A stretch of DNA of 64,000 bases from Stenotrophomonas maltophilia (GCA_002363385.1 DEVL01000005.1:387381-451380); one strand, 5' to 3'; shown: positions 42,060 to 50,846, numbered from the stretch's first letter. The notes: generated from the sequence alone by a model not told the origin. Translations and numbers: made by a program.

Positions 42060-42953
42060 TCACTGCAACCAGGGCAGCATCCAGTGATCCACCATCAGGA
42101 AGGCGAACAGCGCCATCAGGTAGACGATGGAGTAGCCGAACATCTTCATCGAGAACAGTTCATCCGGCGGATTCAGCATGCGCCAGGCGTACCAGAGGAA
42201 GACCGCGTTGAGCACGATCGCACCGCCGAGGTAGAACATGCCGCTCATGCCGAACACGACCGGCAGGAGGCTGACGATGGCCAGGGCGATCGAATAGACC
42301 AGGATCGACTTGCGGGTGTAGGCCACGCCGTGGGTCACCGGCAGCATCGGAATTTCCGCCTTGGCGTAATCCTCGCGGCGGAAGATCGCCAGCGCCCAGA
42401 AGTGCGGCGGGGTCCAGATGAAGATGATCAGCACCAGCAACGACGCGTAGGCCCAGTCCCACGGGCCCTGCATGCCGGTGATCGCCGCCCAGCCGAGCAT
42501 CGGCGGGGTGGCGCCGGCGAGGCCGCCGATGACGATGTTCTGCGAGGTCGCGCGCTTGAGGTACACGGTGTAGATCACCGCGTACCCGATCAGCGAGGCG
42601 AAGGTCAGCACGGCGGTGATCACGTTGACCCAGACCACCAGGATCGTCATCGACAGCGCGATCAACAGGCCGGCGAAGACGAGCACCTGCCACGGCTTGA
42701 CCTTGCCCACCACCAGCGGGCGCCACGAGGTGCGCGCCATCTGCGCATCGATGCGCGCGTCCAGCAGCTGGTTGATCGCGGCGGCGGCCGAAGCGGCCAG
42801 CCAGATGCCGAGGAAGCCGAGGGCGCCGTCCAGCGCCTGCTGCGCGGTCGGCACCCCGGGGATGGCCAGGAACATGCCCACCAGCGCGGTGAACACGATC
42901 AGGGCGACGACCTTGGGCTTGGTCAGATCCCAGTACTGACGGTAACTGGCCAT
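42060..42953 (-). CDS. ctaB: Protoheme IX farnesyltransferase (heme O synthase)
   Basis: CtaB/CyoE adds a farnesyl group to heme b, giving heme O, the precursor of heme A for cytochrome oxidase. The 297-residue product has seven to nine transmembrane segments and the prenyltransferase motifs NQLLDARIDAQMARTSWRPL (about residues 63-82) and DY-containing loop FRREDYAKAEIPMLPVTHG. The start is the ATG at 42953 (MASYRQYWDLTKPK); the longer frame to 43019 overlaps ctaA. It is 4 bases from the ctaA stop, so they are co-transcribed. Confidence 0.96.
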   Translation of the reverse strand: MASYRQYWDLTKPKVVALIVFTALVGMFLAIPGVPTAQQALDGALGFLGIWLAASAAAAINQLLDARIDAQMARTSWRPLVVGKVKPWQVLVFAGLLIALSMTILVVWVNVITAVLTFASLIGYAVIYTVYLKRATSQNIVIGGLAGATPPMLGWAAITGMQGPWDWAYASLLVLIIFIWTPPHFWALAIFRREDYAKAEIPMLPVTHGVAYTRKSILVYSIALAIVSLLPVVFGMSGMFYLGGAIVLNAVFLWYAWRMLNPPDELFSMKMFGYSIVYLMALFAFLMVDHWMLPWLQ

Positions 42954-42957
42954 GCCG

Positions 42958-44169
42958 TCAGTCCGCCTGCACGGCAGGGGAGGCAGCGCTGGCCTTGCCA
43001 CCCTCGGCATCCGGCGCACGCAGGCGCGCCAGCAAGGTCACCAGCACGAACAGCAGCGCCACCGCGCCCCCGCTGTGCGCGACGGCCACTTCCAGCGGCA
43101 CCGCGAGCTTCACGTTGAGGATGCCCAGGGTGATCTGCAGCACCACCAGCAGACCCAGGGCACTGGCCCAGCCGCGCATGCTCGGCAGCCGGAACAGGCG
43201 CACCGACAGCCACAGCAGGTACACGGCGACCACGATCGCCATCACGCGATGCGCCATCTGGATCGCGATACGCGAGGCGCCATCGAGCACGCCCCCTTCG
43301 TAATCCACGCCGATGCCACGCCACAGGGTGAAGCCTTCCTTGAAGTCATGCGGCGGCCACCACTGGCTGACACAGCGCGGGAAGTTGTCCAGCGAGGCGC
43401 TGCCGCCACCGCAGGCGAGTGCAGCGTAGTTGGCGCTGACCCAGCCGCCGAGCGCGATCTGTGCGACCAGCACGGCCACGCCGGCGCGGATCAGCCACTT
43501 CAGCTTCGGCGCTTCGGCCAGGGTGATCGGCATGTGCGTGGCGCGCCACGCCATCCATACCAGCAGGCCGAACATAAGCATGCCGCCGAGCAGATGGCCC
43601 ATGACCACGATCGGCTTGAGCAGCCAGGTCACCGTCCACATGCCGAGCAGCGCCTGGAAGATCACCACCGCCAGTGTCAGCAAGGCGGCACGTGCCAGGT
43701 CGATGTTGGTCCAGCGCAACGCGGCGATCAGCAGGATCGCTTCGCCGATCAAGGCGATGATGCTCGCGGGAACGCGCATGCCCATCATGTACAGCGGTAT
43801 GCCGGTCGCCACCAGCACACAGGCGGTGATCACCGCCGTGCTGCCCCAGCGACGGCGGCGCGTAGCCAGCAGCGCCAGGGTGAGGATTTCGATGCCGAGT
43901 GCGCCGGCCAGGAAACGGTGCACCTGCTCACGCCACGCCTTGTGCGTTTCCAGCGGGCGGATCTTGGCCGCTTCGTGGCCGATCACTTCCTCGGCGTGCT
44001 GCGGCCAGGTGACACGGCCATAGCAGGTCGGCCAGTCCGGGCAGCTCAGGCCCGCATCGGACAGGCGCACGAACGAACCGAACATGATCGTGCTGGCGGT
44101 CATGATCAGCGCAAACCACGCCAGACGGTGGAAATTGCGGTGCAGCACCGGGCGTGCGGAGAGGCTCAT
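42958..44169 (-). CDS. ctaA: Heme A synthase, COX15/CtaA family
   Basis: CtaA oxidises the C8 methyl group of heme O to the formyl group of heme A. The 403-residue product has eight transmembrane segments and the paired-histidine motifs: GLSCPDWPTCYG near the N-terminus, EQVHRFLAG with the first His, ..., MGHLLGGMLMFG and IQMAHRVMAIVV with later His residues, and VALLFVL near the end. The extra GCGGG-containing loop CVSQWWPPHDFKEGF is common in proteobacterial COX15-type enzymes. Confidence 0.95.
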   Translation of the reverse strand: MSLSARPVLHRNFHRLAWFALIMTASTIMFGSFVRLSDAGLSCPDWPTCYGRVTWPQHAEEVIGHEAAKIRPLETHKAWREQVHRFLAGALGIEILTLALLATRRRRWGSTAVITACVLVATGIPLYMMGMRVPASIIALIGEAILLIAALRWTNIDLARAALLTLAVVIFQALLGMWTVTWLLKPIVVMGHLLGGMLMFGLLVWMAWRATHMPITLAEAPKLKWLIRAGVAVLVAQIALGGWVSANYAALACGGGSASLDNFPRCVSQWWPPHDFKEGFTLWRGIGVDYEGGVLDGASRIAIQMAHRVMAIVVAVYLLWLSVRLFRLPSMRGWASALGLLVVLQITLGILNVKLAVPLEVAVAHSGGAVALLFVLVTLLARLRAPDAEGGKASAASPAVQAD

Positions 44170-44180
44170 CTAAACGGAAC

Positions 44181-44756
44181 TCACTTCAGTTTCAGCAGCG
44201 TGGCCAGGTCTTTGCGCAGACCGGCCATATCGAATCCCGGCGCGTACCGCATGATCACGAATCCATTGGGATCGATCACATACACAGGCGTGCCGGCGGC
44301 GTCATCCACGGCGGGCAAAGCGGCACGCAGGTCCGGTTGGGCGCGCAGCGCGCGCAGTGCGGGCATGCCCTGGACCTCGGCCGGCGGCGTGCCCAGCCAC
44401 AGGATCTCGACATTATCGGCGTTATGGCCGAACAGCTGCCACACCTTGCCCAATCCCTGCGACAAAGTGACGCACTCGCTGGTACAGCTGGCAGACGGGG
44501 CCACCAGGATCCGCCAGGTGCGATCGTTGGGGTTCCACGGGTAGGGCTGACCATCGGCCAGGGTGGGCGGCAGCGCGCGCAGATCGGCCGGCGGCTGCAG
44601 CAGCTGCCCGGTATTGCGGTGTGAGGTCGGCTGCCAGCCGGAGAAGCGCAGCACGCCCGCCAGCGCCATGGCGCCGAAGAACACGCCGAACAACGCGATC
44701 AGGGTCCAGCGGCCGCGTGAACGGGACGGCAGCCGGGCCGGGGAAGTGGCATTCAT
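44181..44756 (-). CDS. SCO/thioredoxin-like membrane-anchored cytochrome oxidase assembly protein
   Basis: A 191-residue protein with one N-terminal transmembrane anchor (WTLIALFGVFFGAMALAGVL, about 17-36) and a periplasmic thioredoxin-like domain. The segment ILVAPSASCTSECVTLSQGLGKVWQLFGHNADNVEILWL keeps a CxxxC pair (CTSEC), as in SCO1 copper chaperones; a later VYVIDPNGFVIMRY matches their C-terminal part. It lacks some SCO sequence features, so it may be a redox or assembly factor. It starts in an ATGA overlap with the SURF1 stop. Confidence 0.8.
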   Translation of the reverse strand: MNATSPARLPSRSRGRWTLIALFGVFFGAMALAGVLRFSGWQPTSHRNTGQLLQPPADLRALPPTLADGQPYPWNPNDRTWRILVAPSASCTSECVTLSQGLGKVWQLFGHNADNVEILWLGTPPAEVQGMPALRALRAQPDLRAALPAVDDAAGTPVYVIDPNGFVIMRYAPGFDMAGLRKDLATLLKLK

Positions 44757-45517
44757 GGGCGGCATTTTCTCATGTTGTGCCGGTCAGCGCCGGGGGTGCC
44801 ACGCCGGCGGCGATGGCGACGGAATTCCAGGACCAGCGCGACCACCAGCACGGTCAACGCCAGCCCGAACCATTGCACGGCGTAGCCCAGATGGCGACTG
44901 GGCGGTAGCGTATTGGGCAGCAGCTCCAGATCGCGCGGGTAACCGCCTGGCAGCGCCGGATCCAGCCGCAGCACGCGCGCGGCAAGGCTGCCCGTCGGCA
45001 GTGACAGCGCGCGGGCCATGTCGTCGGGTGGCATCCGGCTGGCCAGCCAGACGTTCGCCTGTGGCGCGGGCGACAGCGCCGGCCCCAGGGCAAGGCCGGT
45101 AGCCGGCGGCGGCGCCAGCAGGCCGCTGATGGCCGCGTGATCGGTGCGCGGGGTGATCGGCGGGATCACACGGTCGGGCGGCATCGGCAGCCAACCGAGG
45201 TCGACCAGCACCCGCGCGCCGTCGTCACTCTGGAACGGCTGATAGACCTTGATCCCGGCCCGGCCTTCGCGGGTCTGGTTGTCGAGCAGCAGCGTACCGG
45301 GCAGGAAGCGGCCGCGGTCCTCCACCCAGCGCAGCACCGGCGGTGCGGCCAGCGCCTGGCGCAGGGTGAGTGACTGCGCACGGGCCGGCACCTGCTGGGC
45401 GAGCAGCACTTCTTTTTCATGCATGCGCTGCAGTTGCCACCGGCCAAGCTGGCAGAACGCGAGGATGACCAGTACCGCGGCGATCCAGCCGATCAGGCGT
45501 GTGTGCTTGCGCATCAT
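44753..45517 (-). CDS. SURF1 family cytochrome oxidase assembly protein
   Basis: SURF1 assists insertion of heme A into subunit I of cytochrome c oxidase. The 254-residue product has the family's two transmembrane segments, one near the N-terminus (IGWIAAVLVILAFCQLGRWQLQRM) and one at the C-terminus (GYAVQWFGLALTVLVVALVLEF). The FCQLGRWQLQR and YAVQWFGLA motifs are diagnostic. The ATG at 45517 is chosen (MMRKHTRL); the frame is open to 45778 in the opposite-strand DUF2909 gene. It overlaps the SCO-like gene by 4 bases. Confidence 0.93.
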   Translation of the reverse strand: MMRKHTRLIGWIAAVLVILAFCQLGRWQLQRMHEKEVLLAQQVPARAQSLTLRQALAAPPVLRWVEDRGRFLPGTLLLDNQTREGRAGIKVYQPFQSDDGARVLVDLGWLPMPPDRVIPPITPRTDHAAISGLLAPPPATGLALGPALSPAPQANVWLASRMPPDDMARALSLPTGSLAARVLRLDPALPGGYPRDLELLPNTLPPSRHLGYAVQWFGLALTVLVVALVLEFRRHRRRRGTPGADRHNMRKCRP

Positions 45518-45574
45518 GACAACGCCGGCAAAACGCGGTGATATAGGCGCACCCGCCACGCCATCGAGCCGCGC

Positions 45575-45793
45575 ATGAATGATTCGTTGAAGACCCTGCT
45601 GGTAATCGCGTTTCTGATCGTCATCGTCTGGAATCTGGGCGCCGGGCTGTATTACCTGCTGGTCGATCGCGGCCAGACCAAGCGCACCGTCAATGCCCTC
45701 ACCCGCCGCATCGCGGTATCGGTGGCGCTGATCGTGCTGGTGGTCATCGGCATCTACAGCGGTTGGATCAAGCCCCACGGCATCGGCGGCTGA
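45575..45793 (+). CDS. DUF2909 twin-transmembrane protein
   Basis: A 72-residue protein with two transmembrane helices (TLLVIAFLIVIVWNLGAGLYYLL and IAVSVALIVLVVIGIYSGWI) linked by the basic DRGQTKRTVNALTRR. This is the DUF2909 family, found within cytochrome oxidase clusters of many proteobacteria. It lies on the opposite strand to all other oxidase genes here, diverging from SURF1 and converging on ctaE. Its function is unknown; the constant position suggests a link to oxidase assembly. Confidence 0.88.
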   Translation: MNDSLKTLLVIAFLIVIVWNLGAGLYYLLVDRGQTKRTVNALTRRIAVSVALIVLVVIGIYSGWIKPHGIGG

Positions 45794-45803
45794 GGCCGCA
45801 CCG

Positions 45804-45837
45804 GCGTCGATGCGGCAGGACGTCGCACCGACGCTAC
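45804..45837 (-). repeat. GTAG-type palindrome overlapping the ctaE stop codon
   Basis: On the minus strand GTAG (45837-45834) is followed by the hairpin CGTCGGTGCG..CGCATCGACG, with one G-T pair. The TAG within GTAG is the ctaE stop codon. The element lies between the convergent ctaE and DUF2909 genes and could serve as transcription boundary. Confidence 0.65.
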
Positions 45838-46709
45838 AGCACGTAGACGAACAGGAACAGCATCAACCACACCACGTCGACGAAGTGCCAGTACCACGCG
45901 GCGGCTTCGAAACCGAAGTGGTTGTCGCGGGTGAAATGCCCTTTCGACGAGCGCAGCCACATCACCGCCAGCATGATCGTGCCGAGCAGCACGTGCGCAC
46001 CGTGGAAGCCGGTGAGCATGAAGAAGGTCGAGCCGTAGATGCCCGAGCCCAGGGTGAGGTTGAGTTCCTTGTAGGCGTGGATGTACTCCTCCACCTGCAG
46101 GGTCAGGAACCCCACGCCGAGCAGCACGGTGATGCCCAGCCAGACCAGCAGCTGGCGGCGGTGACCGGCCTTGAGCGCGTGATGCGCGATGGTCAGGGTG
46201 ACGCCGGAGGTGAGCAGGATCAGCGTATTGATCAGCGGCAGGCCCCAGGCCGGAATGGTCTGGAAGTGCCCACCGATCGCGCCGGGGCCGTTGGTCGGCC
46301 ACGCCGCCGAATACCCGTCCCACAGCAATTCGTTGGTCATCACCCCATCGCCGGCGCCGCCCAGCCACGGCAGGCCCAGATTGCGGGTGTAGAACAGCGC
46401 GCCGAAGAACGCGCCGAAGAACATCACTTCGGAGAAGATGAACCACACCATCCCCATCCGGAACGAGCCATCCACCTGGCGGTTGTAGCTGCCGGCTTGC
46501 GATTCGCGCACCACGTCGCTGAACCACCAGAACAGGGTCAGCACCAGCATTGCGATGCCGGTGTAGAAGGTCCATTTGCCCCAGCTGGAATCATTGAGCC
46601 AGCTGGCCACGCCGACCATGGTCACCATCATCGCAATGGAACCGATGAACGGCCATTTGCTGTGCGTGGGCACGAAGTACACGTTCGCATCGGGGCTTTG
46701 CTGGGCCAT
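45834..46709 (-). CDS. ctaE: Cytochrome c oxidase subunit III
   Basis: The 291-residue product is a seven-transmembrane-helix subunit III, which stabilises the oxidase core and its proton uptake. Signatures are FVPTHSKWPFIGSIAM near the start, FWWFSDVVRESQAG, WFIFSEVMFFGAFF, HFQTIPAWGLPLINTLILLTSG and, near the C-terminus, FHGAHVLLGTIMLAVMWLR and AAWYWHFVDVVWLMLFLFVYVL. The carboxylate and histidine residues of the family are present. It lies 20 bases after ctaG. Confidence 0.97.
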   Translation of the reverse strand: MAQQSPDANVYFVPTHSKWPFIGSIAMMVTMVGVASWLNDSSWGKWTFYTGIAMLVLTLFWWFSDVVRESQAGSYNRQVDGSFRMGMVWFIFSEVMFFGAFFGALFYTRNLGLPWLGGAGDGVMTNELLWDGYSAAWPTNGPGAIGGHFQTIPAWGLPLINTLILLTSGVTLTIAHHALKAGHRRQLLVWLGITVLLGVGFLTLQVEEYIHAYKELNLTLGSGIYGSTFFMLTGFHGAHVLLGTIMLAVMWLRSSKGHFTRDNHFGFEAAAWYWHFVDVVWLMLFLFVYVL

Positions 46710-46729
46710 GGTCTTGGGTCCGGTCCGGA

Positions 46730-47320
46730 TCAGGGAGCTGCACGCGCGCCGGTCGGCAGGCTGGCCGGAGCCAGCTGCGCAGACAAAGCGTCGTTCTTGT
46801 AGAAGGTGTAGGACAGGGTGATCGTGGTGATGTTGGCCGGCAGGTCGGGATCGACGATGAAACGCACCGGCATGTCGCGCTTTTCACCGGCCTGCAGGGT
46901 CTGCGCAGTGAAGCAGAAGCACTCGGTCTTGCTGAAATAGCCCGACGCCTTGGCCGGGGCCACCGACGGCACCGCACTGCCGACCAGCGCACGATCGCTG
47001 TCGTTACGCGCGTAATACAGCGCCTCGTTGAGCTCGCCGGGCACCACATCCATCGTCAGCTGTTCGGGATGGAACGCCCACGGCAGCTTGGAATTCACCC
47101 CGCCATCGAACTCGACCCGCACCGTGCGCTTGCCGGTGGCGGCTGCAGCCCCTGCCGCCGCGCCGGGGCCACGCTCCAGGCGCACGCCGAACACCTTCTC
47201 GCAGGCGATGCGGTACAGCGGCACCAGCGAGAAGGTCAGCACGAACACCGCCAGCGCCACCCCGATCAGGCGGGGCAGTCCCGCATGACGTGCGGGCGGG
47301 GCCGGGCGCGGATCGCTCAT
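46730..47320 (-). CDS. ctaG: Cytochrome c oxidase assembly protein CtaG/Cox11
   Basis: CtaG/Cox11 delivers copper to the CuB site of subunit I. The product (196 residues from ATG 47320) has one N-terminal transmembrane helix (LIGVALAVFVLTFSLVPLYRIAC) and a periplasmic beta-domain with the copper motif ECFCF (about residue 140) and a preceding YYARNDSD. MPVRFIVDPDLP near the C-terminus is also typical. The longer frame to 47386 overlaps the small assembly gene. Its start overlaps that gene's stop by 4 bases. Confidence 0.95.
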   Translation of the reverse strand: MSDPRPAPPARHAGLPRLIGVALAVFVLTFSLVPLYRIACEKVFGVRLERGPGAAAGAAAATGKRTVRVEFDGGVNSKLPWAFHPEQLTMDVVPGELNEALYYARNDSDRALVGSAVPSVAPAKASGYFSKTECFCFTAQTLQAGEKRDMPVRFIVDPDLPANITTITLSYTFYKNDALSAQLAPASLPTGARAAP

Positions 47321-47451
47321 CGCCCGATCACCCCGCTGAGGATGAAACCCGCATAGACCATCAGCGCGACGATGCCGACCGCCCACGCGGTGCGGTGCGC
47401 GCGGCGACGTTGCAGGGCCTGCTCATCCGGCGTGCGGGTCGTGCTGGTCAT
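47317..47451 (-). CDS. Very small cytochrome oxidase assembly-type membrane protein
   Basis: A 44-residue product too short for many gene finders: MTSTTRTPDEQ, a basic RRRAHRTAW, then one transmembrane helix AVGIVALMVYAGFILSGVI and a terminal GR. Similar tiny single-helix proteins are found between ctaD and ctaG in other proteobacteria and annotated as cytochrome oxidase small assembly protein. The stop overlaps the ctaG ATG (ATGA). It is 8 bases from the ctaD stop at 47460 in the minus-strand direction, so it is part of the operon. Confidence 0.8.
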   Translation of the reverse strand: MTSTTRTPDEQALQRRRAHRTAWAVGIVALMVYAGFILSGVIGR

Positions 47452-47459
47452 GAGCGGCC

Positions 47460-49070
47460 TCAATGGGTGATGTCGTCATGGGCCAGATCACCCGGACGGA
47501 TGGTCGGCGGCGTGGTGAAGGTATGCGCCGGTGCGGGCGAGGGAATCGTCCACTCCAGGCCACGTGCGCCTTCCCAGCAGCGGTCGGCGGCCTTCGCGCC
47601 GTGGCGCAGCGAGTGCCACAGGATCGCGGCCATCATGAAGGGCGTGACGAACATGCCGAATGCACCGATCGAGCTGATCAGGTTCCAGTCCGCGAAGGCC
47701 ACGCTGTAATCGGGAATACGCCGCGGCATGCCGGCCAGGCCGAGGAAATGCTGCGGGAAGAACAGCAGGTTCACGAACACGATCGACCACCAGAAATGCA
47801 CCTTGGCCCAGGTTTCGCTGTACATGCGTCCGGTCCATTTCGGCCACCAGTAGTACACCGCGGCGATCAGCCCGAACACGGCGCCGGTGACCAGCACGTA
47901 GTGGAAGTGCGCGACCACGAAATAGGTGTCGTGGTACTGGAAGTCGGCCACCACGATCGCCAGCATCAGGCCGGAGAAGCCGCCGATGGTGAACAGGATC
48001 ACGAAGGCCACCGCCCACAGCATCGGGGCTTCGAAAGTGAGCGAGCCGCGCCACATGGTGCTTACCCAGTTGAACACCTTCACCCCGGTCGGGATGGAGA
48101 TGAGCATCGTGGCGAACATGAAGTAGATCTCGCCGCCCAGCGGCATGCCCACGGTGAACATGTGGTGGGCCCAGACGATGAAGGACAGGAAGGCGATCGC
48201 GGCGATCGCGTAGACCATGGCCTGGTAGCCGAACAGCGGCTTGCGGCTGAAGGTCGGGATGATCTCGCTGACCACGCCGAACGCCGGCAGGATCATGATG
48301 TAGACCTCCGGGTGCCCGAAGAACCAGAAGATGTGCTGGTACATCACCGGGTCACCGCCACCGGCGGCGTTGAAGAAGCTGGTGCCGAAGAACTTGTCGG
48401 TGAGCAGCATCGTCACCGCGCCGGCCAGCACCGGCATCACCGCGATCAGCAGGAAGGCGGTGATCAGCCAGGCCCAGCAGAAGATCGGCATCTTCAGCAG
48501 ATCGATGCCGGGCGCGCGCATGTTGAGCACGGTGGCGATGATGTTGATCGCGCCCATGATCGAGCTGATGCCGGCCACGTGGATGGCGAACACGCTGAAG
48601 GCGACGTTGTAACCACCCTGCAGCGACAGCGGCGGGTACAGCGTCCAGCCACCGGCCGGCGCGCCGCCGGGCAGGAACAGGGTCAGCAGCAGCAGGCTGA
48701 AGGCCACCGGCAGCAGCCAGAACGACCAGTTGTTCATGCGCGGCAGCGCCATGTCCGGCGCGCCGATCTGCAGCGGGATCATCCAGTTGGCCAGGCCGAC
48801 GAAGGCCGGCATCACGCCACCGAAGATCATCACCAGCGCATGCACGGTGGTCATCTGGTTGAAGAACTCGGGCTTGACGAACTGCAGGCCCGGTTGCGCC
48901 AGCTCGGCGCGGATGATCACGCTCATCGCCGCACCGATGATGAACATGATGAAGCTGAAAAGCAGGTAGAGCGTGCCGATGTCCTTGTGGTTGGTCGAGA
49001 AGAACCAACGCTCGAAGAACCCCTGCTGATGCCCGTGATGCCCGTCGTGGTCAACTGCGGAATGCGCCAT
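47460..49070 (-). CDS. ctaD: Cytochrome c oxidase subunit I (aa3-type)
   Basis: The catalytic subunit that reduces O2 to water and pumps protons. The 536-residue product has 12 transmembrane segments and the family sequences: KDIGTLYLLFS near the start, the heme a ligand region TTVHALVMIFGGVMP, the CuB/heme a3 site WFFGHPEVYIMILPAFG with the cross-linked His-Tyr pair, the second CuB histidines WAHHMFTVG and FVVAHFHYVL with the heme a3/a ligands. The K- and D-pathway residues are consistent with an A-type heme-copper oxidase. Confidence 0.97.
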   Translation of the reverse strand: MAHSAVDHDGHHGHQQGFFERWFFSTNHKDIGTLYLLFSFIMFIIGAAMSVIIRAELAQPGLQFVKPEFFNQMTTVHALVMIFGGVMPAFVGLANWMIPLQIGAPDMALPRMNNWSFWLLPVAFSLLLLTLFLPGGAPAGGWTLYPPLSLQGGYNVAFSVFAIHVAGISSIMGAINIIATVLNMRAPGIDLLKMPIFCWAWLITAFLLIAVMPVLAGAVTMLLTDKFFGTSFFNAAGGGDPVMYQHIFWFFGHPEVYIMILPAFGVVSEIIPTFSRKPLFGYQAMVYAIAAIAFLSFIVWAHHMFTVGMPLGGEIYFMFATMLISIPTGVKVFNWVSTMWRGSLTFEAPMLWAVAFVILFTIGGFSGLMLAIVVADFQYHDTYFVVAHFHYVLVTGAVFGLIAAVYYWWPKWTGRMYSETWAKVHFWWSIVFVNLLFFPQHFLGLAGMPRRIPDYSVAFADWNLISSIGAFGMFVTPFMMAAILWHSLRHGAKAADRCWEGARGLEWTIPSPAPAHTFTTPPTIRPGDLAHDDITH

Positions 49071-49134
49071 CGCAACTACACCTCACTGTATCCGGTGGTA
49101 CCCGCATCCGCCGGCTGGCGGGCGCGGCTCGATT

Positions 49135-50082
49135 TCAGGCGTTGCTGTCTGTTGCTGCCGCGGCAGGCTCGCTGGCCGGTGCCGGTGCCGGTGCCGGGGT
49201 GGCCTCGGCGGGGGCAGCCGGCGTGGGCGCCGGAGCGTCCTGCGGCGCAGGGGCCGGCGCAGGCTTCCTGGAGGCCAGCCATTTCTGGTAATCCTCCTTG
49301 GAGACCGCCTCGACCACGATCGGCATGAAGCCGTGATCCTTGCCACACAGCTCGGCGCACTGGCCGCGGTACACGCCGACCTGTTCGATGTTGGTCCAGG
49401 CCTCGTTGATGAAGCCGGGAATCGCATCCTGCTTCCAGCCCAGCGCCGGTACCCACCAGGCGTGGATGACGTCGTCGGAGGTGATCACGAAGCGCACCTT
49501 GGTATCGACCGGCAGCACCAGGCGGTTGTCGACATCCAGCAGGTAATGCGGATGGGTGTCGCGGGTCGGCACCACGCCACTCTGGCGCACACGGTCGGAC
49601 TCACGGTCCAGGCGGCTGGTGAAGCTGACGTTCTCGCCGAGGTATTCGTACTTCCACATCCACTGATAGCCGGTGACCTTGACGGTCATTTCCGAATCGC
49701 GGGTGTCGTAGAACTTGATCAGATTGGCCGTGGCCGGCCAGGCCATGACAACCAGGATGATCACCGGGATCACTGTCCAGATGACCTCGGCCTTGGTGTT
49801 GTGGCTGAAGGTGGCGGCGACCGCGCCCTTGGATTTGCGGAATTTGAAGATCGCGTAGAACAGCGCGCCGAACACCAGCACGCCGATCACGGTACAGACC
49901 CACAGCGAGAACAGGTTGGACTCCCACGCCAACCGCGAGCTCTGGGTCACCCCCTTGCCCATGTTCAATTGCCACGGTTTGGGGTCGGCCGCCTGGGCCC
50001 ACGCCATGGCCGGCGCCAGCAGCGCAGCCCCGCCCAACACTGACTTCCCGAACGTCCTGCCCCACTTTCTGCATTGCTTCAT
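49135..50082 (-). CDS. ctaC: Cytochrome c oxidase subunit II
   Basis: Subunit II receives electrons from cytochrome c at its binuclear CuA centre. The 315-residue product has a signal peptide (GGAALLAPAMAWAQA), two transmembrane helices (SLWVCTVIGVLVFGALFYAIF and VIWTVIPVIILVVMAW), the aromatic GYQWMWKYEY and the CuA motif QCAELCGKDHGFM with ligands Cys, Glu, Cys, His and Met. The Ala/Pro-rich tail after residue about 270 is unusual in composition and probably disordered; no cytochrome c domain is fused. Confidence 0.97.
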   Translation of the reverse strand: MKQCRKWGRTFGKSVLGGAALLAPAMAWAQAADPKPWQLNMGKGVTQSSRLAWESNLFSLWVCTVIGVLVFGALFYAIFKFRKSKGAVAATFSHNTKAEVIWTVIPVIILVVMAWPATANLIKFYDTRDSEMTVKVTGYQWMWKYEYLGENVSFTSRLDRESDRVRQSGVVPTRDTHPHYLLDVDNRLVLPVDTKVRFVITSDDVIHAWWVPALGWKQDAIPGFINEAWTNIEQVGVYRGQCAELCGKDHGFMPIVVEAVSKEDYQKWLASRKPAPAPAPQDAPAPTPAAPAEATPAPAPAPASEPAAAATDSNA

Positions 50083-50093
50083 TGCCTAGACCC

Positions 50094-50570
50094 TTAGCGT
50101 CGTCGGTTGCGGCCGTCATTGGCCGCGAGCAAGCCTTCTAGTTTCTGAGCCAGTACCTGGCGTTCGGCCGGTGCGAGGAAACTCCCCACGTCCACCTGCC
50201 GACCGCTGGATGCCAGCCGGACTCTGCGCTCGTCGGCGATCAGCCTCACCCAGTGCGGGTGGGCGCTGAACACCGGCGAATGCCCGGGTGCGGGAATCAC
50301 TTCCACACACGCCGGCACTACCCGGATCTCTTCCTGCCGTTCTCCACTGCGCCACACCGTGCGCAGCGCCACTGCCAGCAACACGCTGTACAGCAGAGCA
50401 AACACGGGAGCGAATACGTTGCCGGTGAACCAGCCCAGGCCGGCTGCCAGCCACATCACCCCCGCCAACACCACAAACAACAGGACGAACTGCCGGGCAT
50501 CGAGCGCCCGTGGGGGGCGCAGCCGCAGTTGCGTCCCTGATCCGTCCGGAGCGATAAGCACCTCGATCAT
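50094..50570 (-). CDS. DUF2244 family membrane protein
   Basis: A 158-residue protein with two central transmembrane segments (FVLLFVVLAGVMWLAAGLGWF and VFAPVFALLYSVLLAVALRTVW) followed by a C-terminal cytosolic domain. This layout and LRPPRALDARQFVLLF at the start match DUF2244, which is frequently found immediately upstream of ctaC. Its role is not known. It is 11 bases before the ctaC start on the same strand and may share its promoter. Confidence 0.88.
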   Translation of the reverse strand: MIEVLIAPDGSGTQLRLRPPRALDARQFVLLFVVLAGVMWLAAGLGWFTGNVFAPVFALLYSVLLAVALRTVWRSGERQEEIRVVPACVEVIPAPGHSPVFSAHPHWVRLIADERRVRLASSGRQVDVGSFLAPAERQVLAQKLEGLLAANDGRNRRR

Positions 50571-50792
50571 GTCGCAACCGCGTTTTTCCTGCCGCGGGAA
50601 ACGTCTCGATGGTAGCCCCGCTCTCCAGCGAGTAGCAAGGGTCCATTCACAGTTTCAGGAATGTTGCAATACAGCATTGACTGCGGCGGCCGTTTTGACG
50701 AAACCAGCACAATAAATGGCGGTCGGGTCGAATCCGCCGAATCCCCCTGTATGAAAGGCTATGCGCCGGATGCGCGCGACCAGGAAAACCCC

Positions 50793-50819
50793 TTGACTCG
50801 CCAAAAAAACGATTAAAAT
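50793..50819 (+). promoter_or_regulatory. Putative sigma-70 promoter of putA
   Basis: TTGACT (50793-50798) and TAAAAT (50814-50819) are separated by 15 bases, slightly short. They lie 27 bases upstream of the putA start in a GC-poor patch containing an A7 run. Confidence 0.5.
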
Positions 50820-50846
50820 GGTCAAGTTCTCCACGAGCCGACCGGC

